Shown: positions 1 to 6,222 of the stretch, in pieces
Position numbering within the stretch: the first letter of the stretch is position 1
Layout of the letters: each line of letters begins with the position of its first letter
Assembly (NCBI GenBank): GCA_002385475.1
Contig: DGDO01000145.1
Location: 312-6,800 of the forward strand
Reading direction: 5' to 3'
DNA length: 6,489 bases
From: Candidatus Sordicultor fermentans
GTDB taxonomy: Bacteria; Atribacterota; Atribacteria; Atribacterales; Caldatribacteriaceae
Notes under the pieces: generated by a model
The model's database searches: none
Told to the model about the DNA's origin: nothing
Seen by the model: the letters and a program-made list of their open reading frames with translations, nothing else
Position numbers and translations under genes: made by a program

Positions 1-1618
1 GTATATTTTTGTAACCGGTGGAGTAGCATCGTCTTTAGGGAAAGGCATAACCGCCGCCTCATTAGGGAGAATTCTAAAGAGTAGAGGATTTCGAGTCACT
101 ATGCAGAAGTTTGATCCTTATATCAATGTTGACGCTGGTACTATGAATCCTTATCAGCATGGAGAAATATTCGTAACCTACGATGGAGGGGAAACTGACT
201 TAGATTTGGGACATTATGAGCGGTTCATTGATGAGGAGCTATCCAAACTAAGTAATGTAACCACAGGAAAAATCTATAGTTCAGTCATTGAAAAAGAAAG
301 AAGGGGTGATTACCTGGGAGCCACTGTCCAGGTAATTCCTCATATAACCAACCAGATAAAAGAAGAGATTTTTCGGTTGAGAGAAATGAGCAAAGCGGAT
401 ATCTCTATTGTGGAGATTGGAGGGACAGTAGGAGATATAGAGGGTTTGCCTTTTTTAGAAGCTATTCGCCAGATAAAAAATGATATAGGAAAAAGCAATT
501 GCCTTTATATTCATGTGACTCTCGTGCCTTATCTTGAGGCAGCGGGGGAGCTAAAGTCTAAACCTACTCAACATAGCGTTAAGGAATTACGAAGTATTGG
601 TATTCAGCCAGACATAATAGTTTGTCGTTCTTCTCATCCTATTACCCCCGAAGTGATGGCTAAGATTTCTCTCTTCTGCGACTTGGATAAAGAGGCCGTG
701 ATTCCCCTTATGGATGTTGATTCCATTTATGAGGTGCCTCTGGTTCTGGAAGAAAGAAATGTAGGGGACCTGATAGCCAGTCGCTTGGAAATGAAGCCTA
801 CTCCTTCTGATTTAGAGGAATGGTCTCAAATCGTTCAAAGGGTTAGAGAAGCGGATAAAGAAGTAAATATTGGTTTGGTGGGAAAGTATACAGAATCAAA
901 GGATGCTTACTTGAGTGTTTGTGAGGCGCTTAAACATGGAGGGATAGAACTGGGATTAAAAGTGAGCGTTAAACCAATAGAAGCGGGAAAACTGGAGGGT
1001 GATGAGGCAAGTTGTTTTCTTTCTGGAGTAGATGGTATAATTATCCCTGGAGGTTTTGGTCAGCGAGGAATAGAAGGTAAAATTCAGGCTGTCCGGTATG
1101 CCCGAGAAAAGGAGATTCCCTTTTTAGGAATATGTCTGGGAATGCAGGTAGCAACGATTGAGTTTGCTCGAAACATTCTTCATTTTCATAGCGCTCATTC
1201 TACCGAATTCGATCCCTTAACTCCTTACCCGGTGATCGATTTGTCACCTTCTCAAAAAGATACCCAAAAAATGGGTGGGACCATGCGTTTGGGTAACTAT
1301 CGGTGTGTTTTAGAGAGTTCTCTAAGTAAATCTCTTTATCAGAAAGAAGAAGTTTGGGAAAGACATCGTCATCGTTATGAACTTAATAGCCTGTTTGTAG
1401 ATGAACTGGAAAGAGCGGGACTACGGATGGCTGGCTATAACCCTGATTATCAGGTGGTAGAAATAATAGAGTTAAAGGACCATCCTTTCTTCATAGGAGT
1501 GCAATTTCATCCCGAGTTTAAGTCTCGACCCAATCAAGCTCATCCTTTATTTCGTGGCTTTGTGGAGGCAGCTCATTGCTATCGACAAGAAAGAAAGGGG
1601 GATAGGCTTGGAATTTAA
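1..1618 (+). CDS. pyrG: CTP synthase (glutamine-hydrolysing), 5' partial
   Basis: Makes CTP from UTP, ATP and glutamine in the cytoplasm, the last step of pyrimidine nucleotide synthesis. The reading frame is open from base 2, with 538 residues visible; only about 3-5 N-terminal residues are missing compared with the usual ~540. The first ATG in the window (101) is internal, because the 33 codons before it encode the conserved start YIFVTGGVASSLGKG, with the P-loop lysine at visible residue 14. The synthetase domain continues with INVDAGTMNPYQHGE, ETDLDLGHYERF, RRGDYLGATVQVIPH and EIGGTVGDIEGLPFLEA. The class I glutamine amidotransferase domain has PGGFGQRG, the nucleophile Cys in GICLGMQ (visible residue 378, codon at 1133) and the His/Glu pair in QFHPEFKSRP (503 and 505). 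All catalytic motifs are intact. It is the first visible gene of the cluster, and its last 11 nt overlap murI. Identification is very secure. Confidence 0.98.
   Translation, partial: YIFVTGGVASSLGKGITAASLGRILKSRGFRVTMQKFDPYINVDAGTMNPYQHGEIFVTYDGGETDLDLGHYERFIDEELSKLSNVTTGKIYSSVIEKERRGDYLGATVQVIPHITNQIKEEIFRLREMSKADISIVEIGGTVGDIEGLPFLEAIRQIKNDIGKSNCLYIHVTLVPYLEAAGELKSKPTQHSVKELRSIGIQPDIIVCRSSHPITPEVMAKISLFCDLDKEAVIPLMDVDSIYEVPLVLEERNVGDLIASRLEMKPTPSDLEEWSQIVQRVREADKEVNIGLVGKYTESKDAYLSVCEALKHGGIELGLKVSVKPIEAGKLEGDEASCFLSGVDGIIIPGGFGQRGIEGKIQAVRYAREKEIPFLGICLGMQVATIEFARNILHFHSAHSTEFDPLTPYPVIDLSPSQKDTQKMGGTMRLGNYRCVLESSLSKSLYQKEEVWERHRHRYELNSLFVDELERAGLRMAGYNPDYQVVEIIELKDHPFFIGVQFHPEFKSRPNQAHPLFRGFVEAAHCYRQERKGDRLGI
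1595..1601 (+). promoter_or_regulatory. Ribosome binding site deciding the murI TTG start
   Basis: The purine run AAGGGGG inside the 3' end of pyrG lies six bases before a TTG codon at 1608. It favours TTG 1608 over the in-frame ATG at 1554, which would add 18 residues unlike the family and a 65-nt overlap with pyrG. Confidence 0.7.
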
Positions 1619-2429
1619 ATACCCTCTGGGAATAATTGATTCAGGTATTGGTGGTTTAAGCGTAGTTAATGCAGTGAGGGCTCTTTTACCGGCAGAAGAT
1701 ATTATATATGTAGCCGACCCTCTTCACTTTCCTTATGGGGAGAAAAGTAGAGAAGAGTTAGTGGAAATAGTAAAGCCAATTATTGGCTATCTATCTCAGC
1801 ACAGAAAAGCAAAATTAATCATTACCGCTTGTGGCACTCTTAGCTCTGTTTGTCTTCCTGATTTAGCTCAACTGATAAGCATTCCAATTATGGGAATTGT
1901 CCAGTCGGCCTGTCAGGAGGCAGCGAGAGTAACGCGGCAGGGTAAGATAGGAGTACTGGCTACCCGGGCTACAGTGAAAGCAGGAGCTTTTGGCCAAACC
2001 TTAAAGGGGATTAATCCTGGTTTGGAGGTAATTGAGGAAGCCTGGCCGGAGTTTGTTGCTGCGGTGGAAAAGGGAGAATTCAATAGCCCGGAATGGAGGG
2101 TACAAATTAAAAATAGACTTATTTCTCTAAAAGATAGAGGAGTAGACACCCTAATTATGGGTTGCACCCATTTTTCCCTTATCAGCTGGTTTTTTCAAGA
2201 ACTGGGGGGGAGGGAGCTACAAGTGGTAGACCCTGCCTGGGCCTGTGCTCAAGAGGTAAAAAATAAATTATATTCTGAGGAGAAGAGGAGCTCTTCTTCA
2301 GGCAAACTATCTATTTTGGTGCGAGGCGACGGTTTTTCTTTTCAGGAGTCTTTAGATAATTTGTCATTTCATTTGAAAGAGAAAGTAAGCCTTTTCCCTG
2401 TTGATTTAGGCGTGAATATCAGTGTCTGA
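1608..2429 (+). CDS. murI: Glutamate racemase with a variant first cysteine motif
   Basis: Interconverts L- and D-glutamate in the cytoplasm by a two-cysteine, cofactor-independent mechanism, supplying D-Glu for peptidoglycan. From the TTG start it is 273 residues, normal for the Asp/Glu racemase family (about 255-285). Visible motifs are the N-terminal IDSGIGGLSV (Asp11, Ser12), FPYGEKS (41-47), the first catalytic Cys75 in TACGTLSS, the threonine-bearing GVLATRATVKAGAF, WPEFVAAVEKGE, and the second catalytic Cys186 with His188 in MGCTHFSLI. Both cysteines are present. The first motif normally reads A-C-N-T; here the Asn is Gly76. The usual D-[TN]-[AL]-R before the PYG motif is DPLH. It may therefore be a divergent racemase subfamily, or less likely a related racemase with a shifted substrate. 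It overlaps pyrG by 11 nt and ispE by 8 nt, so it is probably translationally coupled within the cluster. Confidence 0.9.
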   Translation: MEFKYPLGIIDSGIGGLSVVNAVRALLPAEDIIYVADPLHFPYGEKSREELVEIVKPIIGYLSQHRKAKLIITACGTLSSVCLPDLAQLISIPIMGIVQSACQEAARVTRQGKIGVLATRATVKAGAFGQTLKGINPGLEVIEEAWPEFVAAVEKGEFNSPEWRVQIKNRLISLKDRGVDTLIMGCTHFSLISWFFQELGGRELQVVDPAWACAQEVKNKLYSEEKRSSSSGKLSILVRGDGFSFQESLDNLSFHLKEKVSLFPVDLGVNISV

Positions 2430-3324
2430 AAAATTTATTTTGCCTTCTTACGGAAAGATTAACTGGTTTTTGAAGATTGGAGAAACACGCTCCGACGGCT
2501 ATCATGAAATTGAATCGCTAATGCAGAAAATTGCTTTTGGCGATGAAATTGAAGTTTCCTTAGAGGAAAGAGAAAGAGATTATATTGCCTGTAATTTTCC
2601 CATTCCCACCGGGGAAGATGGTGTTTTGAGTAGATTACTGGTAGAATTACGTAAAATAGCTCCTCCTCTTCGAGAAGTCGGTTTTAACATAAAGATTAAG
2701 AAAAGTATTCCCCCAGGAAGTGGATTGGGGGGAGGAAGCAGTAACGTAGCTTCTATTTTACAATTAATTAATTCGGTTTTTAAGTTAAACCTGGATTGGG
2801 AAGAAGTTAAATCCATCGCTGTTCGTATTGGCTCAGATATTCCCTTTTTCGCCCGGGGAGCTCCTTTTGCCTGGGTGAGGGGAAGAGGAGAGGAAGTGGA
2901 GCCTCTTTTTTTTGCTCCTCACCGGTTTTTAGTTTTGCTTTTCCCTCCTTTTTCTATTTCCACTGCCTGGGCTTACCGGTGCTGGGAGGAGAGAAAAGGA
3001 AGAATTAAAGAAAATAAAAAGGCCGGATTAAGCCTTGAAGAATTCCTGAAAGCGAAGAATCCAGAGCTAATAGAGGAAATAATTTGGAATGATTTTGAAG
3101 AAGTGGTTTTTCAATGTTTCCCGGATTTAAATTTCTATAAGAGACTGCTAATGGAGTTAGGATGTAAAAAAGTTTTTATGAGTGGTAGTGGCTCCACTCT
3201 CGTGGGGGTGGTAGAAAGCAAAGAAGAAGGTGAGAGAATAGTGAAAGAAATTTCCTCTCCTGATGTTAAAGCTATTTTAACTTCTACCATATGGGAGGCA
3301 AAAGAGGAGGGAGCAAATCAATGA
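2422..3324 (+). CDS. ispE: 4-diphosphocytidyl-2-C-methyl-D-erythritol kinase
   Basis: Phosphorylates CDP-methylerythritol with ATP, the fourth step of the MEP pathway to isoprenoids, in the cytoplasm. The 300 residues are slightly longer than E. coli IspE (283). It shows the GHMP kinase layout: Lys12 in YGKIN (equivalent to catalytic Lys10 of E. coli), the substrate motif SDGYHEI (24-30), the glycine-rich ATP loop PPGSGLGGGSSN (97-108), catalytic Asp139 in GSDIPFF, and the C-terminal MSGSGST loop (253-259). The Asn ending the ATP loop also occurs in E. coli. GTG 2422 is the first possible start after a stop at 2413, and the conserved N-terminus begins right after it. Only a weak AGG (2408-2410) precedes it. 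With the 8-nt overlap with murI, this suggests initiation by ribosomes finishing murI. The stop overlaps the next gene as ATGA. Confidence 0.96.
   Translation: MSEKFILPSYGKINWFLKIGETRSDGYHEIESLMQKIAFGDEIEVSLEERERDYIACNFPIPTGEDGVLSRLLVELRKIAPPLREVGFNIKIKKSIPPGSGLGGGSSNVASILQLINSVFKLNLDWEEVKSIAVRIGSDIPFFARGAPFAWVRGRGEEVEPLFFAPHRFLVLLFPPFSISTAWAYRCWEERKGRIKENKKAGLSLEEFLKAKNPELIEEIIWNDFEEVVFQCFPDLNFYKRLLMELGCKKVFMSGSGSTLVGVVESKEEGERIVKEISSPDVKAILTSTIWEAKEEGANQ
3304..3312 (+). promoter_or_regulatory. Ribosome binding site deciding the transferase ATG start
   Basis: GAGGAGGGA lies eight bases before ATG 3321. This favours ATG 3321 over the in-frame ATG at 3291, which would add ten residues (MGGKRGGSKS) ahead of the conserved β-strand TDAIVLAGG and has no comparable site upstream. 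Confidence 0.75.
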
Positions 3325-4070
3325 CTGACGCTATAGTTTTAGCTGGTGGCGGAGAAGGGGAGATTGAAAAAAAATTTGGAGTTGTTAACCGGTCCCTACT
3401 TGTCATAAAGGATAAGTTTATGATAGAGTATGTAATAGAAGCCCTCAAGAGTGTTTCTTCTATAAAGAGAATTATAGTAGTTGGGCCAGTCAAAGAAATA
3501 AAGTGCCGAATTGGTAGTTTAGTTGAAGAAGTTGTTCCACCAGGGGAAAACCCTTTCGAAAGTGCCTGGAAAGGTTTGGAAGCTTTACAAACCAGAGAGA
3601 AAGTTCTAATAACTGGTAGTGACCTGCCCCTTCTAAAAGGTGAAATGGTAGAAGATTTTTTGCTGAGATGCAGTAAAGAAGAAGCTGATTTTTATTATCC
3701 CATCATCCGCCGAGAAATTTATGAAAAGAAGCTAAATGATTCTCAGAGGACTTTTGTACGTTTACGAGATGGATGCTTTACAGGCGGCGATATTCTCTTT
3801 CTAAATCCTCAGATGATGGAAAAGAAAAAAGAGTGGCTTTCTCGAATAGTTGAAAGTCGCAAAAACCCTGTTGCTCTTGCTCGATTGATAGGAGCAAAGG
3901 TCATTTTTAAATATCTTACCAAGCAATTAACTATCAAGGATGTAGAAGAGCGAGTGGACAAGATGTTGGGCATAAAAGCCTTGGCCGTTATTACTCCCTA
4001 TCCTGAAATGGGATTTGATGTAGACAAGGTAGGACATGTTCAGGTAGCGGAGAGAATTTTAAAAAAATAA
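3321..4070 (+). CDS. MobA-like nucleotidyltransferase-fold protein, substrate unknown
   Basis: This is a 249-residue protein with the nucleotidyltransferase (GT-A/MobA-like) fold signature. The N-terminus is TDAIVLAGGGEGE (2-14), followed by a predicted β/α alternation (LLVIKDKFMIEYVIEAL; IKRIIVVGP), the metal-binding-type motif ITGSDLPLL (97-105, Asp101), a conserved-looking FTGGDILFLNP (153-163), and a C-terminal GFDVDKVGHVQVAERIL. The C-terminal 'FDVD' phrase is usual in this fold. The classical loop LAGGxSxRMGxxK is not kept: there is no RMG, and the usual catalytic Lys position appears to be NRSLL, with Arg24. It resembles the uncharacterised transferases found beside ispE in some clostridia (from memory, not searched). 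It is not convincingly MobA, IspD or GlmU. It overlaps ispE by four bases (ATGA) and precedes rho by 15 nt, so it is almost certainly co-expressed with both. The reaction is unknown, and loss of catalysis is possible. Confidence 0.8.
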   Translation: MTDAIVLAGGGEGEIEKKFGVVNRSLLVIKDKFMIEYVIEALKSVSSIKRIIVVGPVKEIKCRIGSLVEEVVPPGENPFESAWKGLEALQTREKVLITGSDLPLLKGEMVEDFLLRCSKEEADFYYPIIRREIYEKKLNDSQRTFVRLRDGCFTGGDILFLNPQMMEKKKEWLSRIVESRKNPVALARLIGAKVIFKYLTKQLTIKDVEERVDKMLGIKALAVITPYPEMGFDVDKVGHVQVAERILKK

Positions 4071-4071
4071 T

Positions 4072-4077
4072 AGGAGG
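4072..4077 (+). promoter_or_regulatory. Consensus ribosome binding site for rho
   Basis: A perfect AGGAGG sits just after the preceding stop codon and eight bases before GTG 4086. It supports the GTG start and suggests that rho is translated independently of the upstream gene. Confidence 0.85.
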
Positions 4078-4085
4078 AAATACAA

Positions 4086-5423
4086 GTGGATAGTGATAAC
4101 AATCAGGTAAAAGAGTTAGTGGAAGAGAAAGAAACAAATAGAAAAGCACCCGCTATGCAACTTTCCTTAGCTGACCTGAAAAGTAAAACTAATGCCGAAC
4201 TGTTTGAGATTGCTCAGAGCTTGGGTATATCTGGTTACAGTCGTAAGAGGAAAAATGATTTAGTGTTTGAAATTCTTAGAAAGTCTGCTGAGTCTAAGGG
4301 TTATCTTTTCAGTGAAGGGATTTTAGAAATAACTCCTGAGGGTTATGGGTTTTTGCGTACTTCTGATGATTTCAGCCCCAGTGATAGCGACGTTTACGTT
4401 TCTCCTTCACAAATTAAACGCTTTATGTTAAGTGTGGGAGATAAAATAGCGGGACAGGTACGCCCCCCCAAAGAAGGAGAAAGATACTATGCCCTTTTGC
4501 GGATTGAGGCTATAAATGATGAAGATCCAGAGCAAGCCAAAAGGCGCCCTCTTTTTGAGAACCTCACTCCCATTTTTCCTGATGAGCAGTTAGTTTTGGA
4601 AACCGTTCCCGAGGAGATTTCTACCCGCATCATTGACCTTTTTGTCCCCATTGGGAAAGGACAGAGGGGATTAATAGTATCACCCCCTAAAGCAGGAAAA
4701 ACGGTGCTTTTGGAGAAAATCGCCAACGGCATAATGGCCAATTATCCTGAAGTGGTATTAATTGTTCTTTTGATTGACGAGCGGCCAGAAGAAGTTACTC
4801 AGATGGAACGCTCAGTCAAAGGACAGGTAATCGCTTCCACTTTTGACCAGAAGCCAGAAAATCATTTGCGAGTGGCCGAACTTACTCTGGAGCGAGCCAA
4901 ACGTTTAGTAGAGGAAGGTAAAGATGTGGTTATCCTTTTAGATAGTATTACCCGTCTGGCACGAGCTAATAACCTGGTGGTTCCTACTACGGGGAAAACT
5001 CTCTCTGGAGGTGTTGATTCTTCCGCTCTTCACTGGCCCAAGCGCTTCTTTGGAGCAGCTCGCAACATTGAGGAAGGTGGTAGCCTGACTATTATAGCCA
5101 CTGCTTTGGTTGATACTGGTTCACGAATGGATGAGGTGATTTATGAAGAGTTTAAAGGAACAGGTAATATGGAGCTGCACTTAAGCCGTGCTTTAGCGGA
5201 AAGCCGTATATTTCCAGCTATAGATATTCATCGTTCGGGAACCCGGAGAGAAGAGCTCTTGCTAAAGAAAGAAGATTTAGAAAAAATATGGATGTTGAGA
5301 AAGCTTTTGTCTACTGTAGATGCTCAAGAAGCAACTCAGATGGTTATTGAGCGGATGAAAAACACTCGCTCCAATAGAGAATTTCTCAAAATTATTGACC
5401 AGGTTATTAAAGCTTCGCGATGA
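4086..5423 (+). CDS. rho: Transcription termination factor Rho
   Basis: A hexameric RNA-dependent ATPase and helicase that binds C-rich nascent RNA and ends transcription. The 445 residues are close to E. coli (419), without the long N-terminal inserts of actinobacteria. A short charged tail (1-26) leads into the Rho N-terminal helical domain (about 27-70). The cold-shock-like RNA-binding domain follows, with GYGFLR (86-91) and DVYVSPSQI (102-110). The ATPase core has Walker A SPPKAGKT (199-206), DERPEE (231-236), Walker B VVILLD (281-286) and DSITRLAR. The secondary RNA-binding Q-loop is TGKTLSGGVD (302-311) and the R-loop DTGSRMDE (343-350), with Arg where E. coli has Lys326. The arginine finger lies in LHLSR (Arg368). 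Residues forming the bicyclomycin pocket look conserved. It is the last gene of the cluster. The ribosomal protein gene rpmE, often next to rho elsewhere, is not found in the following 800 bases. Confidence 0.99.
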   Translation: MDSDNNQVKELVEEKETNRKAPAMQLSLADLKSKTNAELFEIAQSLGISGYSRKRKNDLVFEILRKSAESKGYLFSEGILEITPEGYGFLRTSDDFSPSDSDVYVSPSQIKRFMLSVGDKIAGQVRPPKEGERYYALLRIEAINDEDPEQAKRRPLFENLTPIFPDEQLVLETVPEEISTRIIDLFVPIGKGQRGLIVSPPKAGKTVLLEKIANGIMANYPEVVLIVLLIDERPEEVTQMERSVKGQVIASTFDQKPENHLRVAELTLERAKRLVEEGKDVVILLDSITRLARANNLVVPTTGKTLSGGVDSSALHWPKRFFGAARNIEEGGSLTIIATALVDTGSRMDEVIYEEFKGTGNMELHLSRALAESRIFPAIDIHRSGTRREELLLKKEDLEKIWMLRKLLSTVDAQEATQMVIERMKNTRSNREFLKIIDQVIKASR

Positions 5424-5488
5424 TAGGTGTATAGCTATTTGTAATTAGCCACAAAAATCACATAATACTTCTCCCTTCATAAGAAAAT

Positions 5489-5562
5489 GTGTTTTTAGCG
5501 TTGTAAGCACACCAGGGCGCATTTCTCTATTTAGCTTTTGTTTTTCGTTTTTTTTATTTTGT
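5489..5562 (+). terminator. Weak candidate terminator after rho
   Basis: A hairpin at 5489-5512 pairs GTGT with ACAC, then after one mismatch four more pairs (one a wobble), around a six-base loop. A strongly T-rich stretch follows only after about 20 bases (5538-5562, including eight T). This distance is wrong for a classical intrinsic terminator, so termination here may be Rho-dependent or lie elsewhere. Confidence 0.25.
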
Positions 5563-5654
5563 GGTTCTTCTACTAAAATTTAATGGGAGGATTAAATAAA
5601 GACGAGCACTGCTTGCTTTTCCGGATAAAGTATTTGTATAAGTAAAACCAACCC

Positions 5655-5690
5655 GGAGGAGGCAGGCTAATCCATCCTTTGATTTTTGTT
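5655..5690 (+). terminator. Weak hairpin followed by T-rich tract
   Basis: GGAGGA (5655-5660) can pair with TCC-A-TCC (5671-5677), with one bulged base and a ten-base loop, directly followed by TTTGATTTTTG. The stem is short. The same GGAGGA also looks like a Shine-Dalgarno sequence, but no start codon is well placed after it. Confidence 0.2.
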
Positions 5691-5891
5691 CGGTCAAGAC
5701 TGAAAAACAACCGTTTGAGCAAGAAAAAGGTGATGACCGAGGCATTCTCTCAACATCAGTACAAAAAGAGATTTTAAAGGTAGATTGTTTCATCGCCCCG
5801 TTTATTTACAGTTTTTCTCAAAGTAAATGTCGTATTGTTCTGTGTTCTGGGGATTATTGAAGCTATCTATGCATCTATGTAATAGAATCTA

Positions 5892-5903
5892 AGATAACTA
5901 TCT
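5892..5903. repeat. Short DNA palindrome
   Basis: AGATA-AC-TATCT is a perfect 5-bp inverted repeat with a two-base centre. It is too tight for a stable RNA hairpin. It is the second member of a cluster of dyads between 5852 and 5980; its own significance is low. Confidence 0.4.
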
Positions 5904-5922
5904 AAACTCTTTTATATCGGAG

Positions 5923-5935
5923 TTAGCACTGCTAA
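5923..5935. repeat. Perfect palindrome TTAGCA-C-TGCTAA
   Basis: Six base pairs of perfect symmetry around one central C. The tight centre suits a dimeric DNA-binding protein better than an RNA stem. Its core GCACTGC recurs at 5943-5949 and, inverted, at 5974-5980. The left arm resembles half of the HrcA CIRCE operator, but the proper spaced second half is absent. Confidence 0.45.
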
Positions 5936-5942
5936 AGCTCTG

Positions 5943-5980
5943 GCACTGCATGTGTAGGCTTATTCTGCCATTTGCAGTGC
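5943..5980 (+). repeat. Perfect 8-bp inverted repeat, possible RNA hairpin
   Basis: GCACTGCA (5943-5950) and TGCAGTGC (5973-5980) are exact reverse complements separated by 22 bases. An inner GGC/GCC (5957-5959 with 5967-5969) could extend the structure. TGGCA (5941-5945) can instead pair with TGCCA (5966-5970), so two mutually exclusive folds are possible. No T tract follows, so it is not an intrinsic terminator. The function is unknown. Confidence 0.5.
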
Positions 5981-6030
5981 AAAGTCCGGGTATCTCCCCC
6001 TCTCTACAGATTTTCGTTCTCCTTTTTACC

Positions 6031-6100
6031 CCCCGAGCTTCTCCAGTACCATAGCTATTTTTTCTTCCGTGTTCCATTATGCTTTAGCTGGGGTTTTTTT
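6031..6100 (+). terminator. Candidate terminator-like structure with a long loop
   Basis: CCCC-G-AGCT (6031-6039) can pair with AGCTGGGG (6086-6093) as eight base pairs with one bulged G, and seven T follow immediately (6094-6100). The loop of about 46 bases is long for an intrinsic terminator, so confidence is low. If real, it would insulate the last gene from transcription coming through the gap. Confidence 0.3.
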
Positions 6101-6120
6101 CAATTTCAACTAAAAGTAGT

Positions 6121-6147
6121 ATAACTTCAAATTTGAGATGTTATAAA
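6121..6147 (+). promoter_or_regulatory. Dyad overlapping an extended -10-like box
   Basis: ATAAC (6121-6125) and GTTAT (6140-6144) are reverse complements flanking the perfect 10-bp palindrome TCAAATTTGA (6127-6136). The right arm runs into TG-T-TATAAA (6139-6147), which fits an extended -10 element. No good -35 hexamer is visible. The position of the dyad, over the would-be -35 to -10 interval, is typical of an operator. It would serve the downstream gene with a 5' leader of about 75 bases. Confidence 0.4.
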
Positions 6148-6201
6148 ATATGGGGTTTTTTTAAGGTCTTTTATTTTTAAACAAACTGCCGGAGGAAAAA
6201 T

Positions 6202-6210
6202 TGTTATAAT
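6202..6210 (+). promoter_or_regulatory. Extended -10 consensus TG-T-TATAAT
   Basis: A perfect TATAAT (6205-6210) with the upstream TG of an extended -10 promoter. No convincing -35 lies 16-18 bases upstream. Transcription would start near 6217, inside the Shine-Dalgarno of the next gene, giving a leader of about 11 bases. It is therefore either a very short-leader promoter or a chance match in AT-rich DNA. Confidence 0.35.
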
Positions 6211-6215
6211 TGTGG

Positions 6216-6222
6216 GGGAGGA
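6216..6222 (+). promoter_or_regulatory. Ribosome binding site deciding the TTG start at 6228
   Basis: GGGAGGA lies five bases before TTG 6228, which opens the long frame running to the window edge. The in-frame TTG at 6210 has poorer spacing, and a stop at 6207 blocks anything further upstream. The ATG at 6235 is in another frame. Confidence 0.7.

Noticed and set aside
1554..1607. ATG 1554 as the murI start, extending it by 18 residues.
   Set aside because: It overlaps pyrG by 65 nt, lacks a ribosome binding site and adds residues unlike the family. TTG 1608 has a strong site six bases upstream.
1913..4741. Minus-strand open frames inside murI, ispE, the transferase gene and rho (1913-2167, 2580-2816, 3284-3493, 4487-4741).
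   Set aside because: They lie antisense to well-supported genes and show no motifs; they are shadow frames.
5554..5793. Minus-strand frame of 79 codons as a gene.
   Set aside because: There is no acceptable ribosome binding site, the composition is low-information and Cys/Ser-rich, no family is recognised, and it runs opposite to all neighbours.
5923..5949. TTAGCACT resembles the left half of the HrcA CIRCE element.
   Set aside because: CIRCE needs GAGTGCTAA nine bases after TTAGCACTC; here the symmetrical arm overlaps directly, and no heat-shock gene follows.
5979..5995. AAAGTCCGGG matches a conserved piece of RNase P RNA (GAGGAAAGTCCGGGCT).
   Set aside because: The preceding GAGG is replaced and the other universal segments, such as the ACAGAAA-type 3' core, are missing in the remaining 240 bases. 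A ten-base match alone is not enough.
5970..6010. The sequence GTGCAAAGTCCGGG…CCCCC…ACAG recalls part of a cobalamin riboswitch, or the GCAAAG of a GEMM cyclic-di-GMP riboswitch.
   Set aside because: No B12 box, no GCAAACC partner and no matching stems of either class are visible. I keep only the hairpin as an unassigned structure.
5431..6060. Exact repeat ATAGCTATTT at 5431-5440 and 6051-6060 as possible element ends.
   Set aside because: A ten-base AT-rich repeat in 800 bases is expected by chance. It is in direct orientation, with no terminal inverted repeats or transposase nearby.
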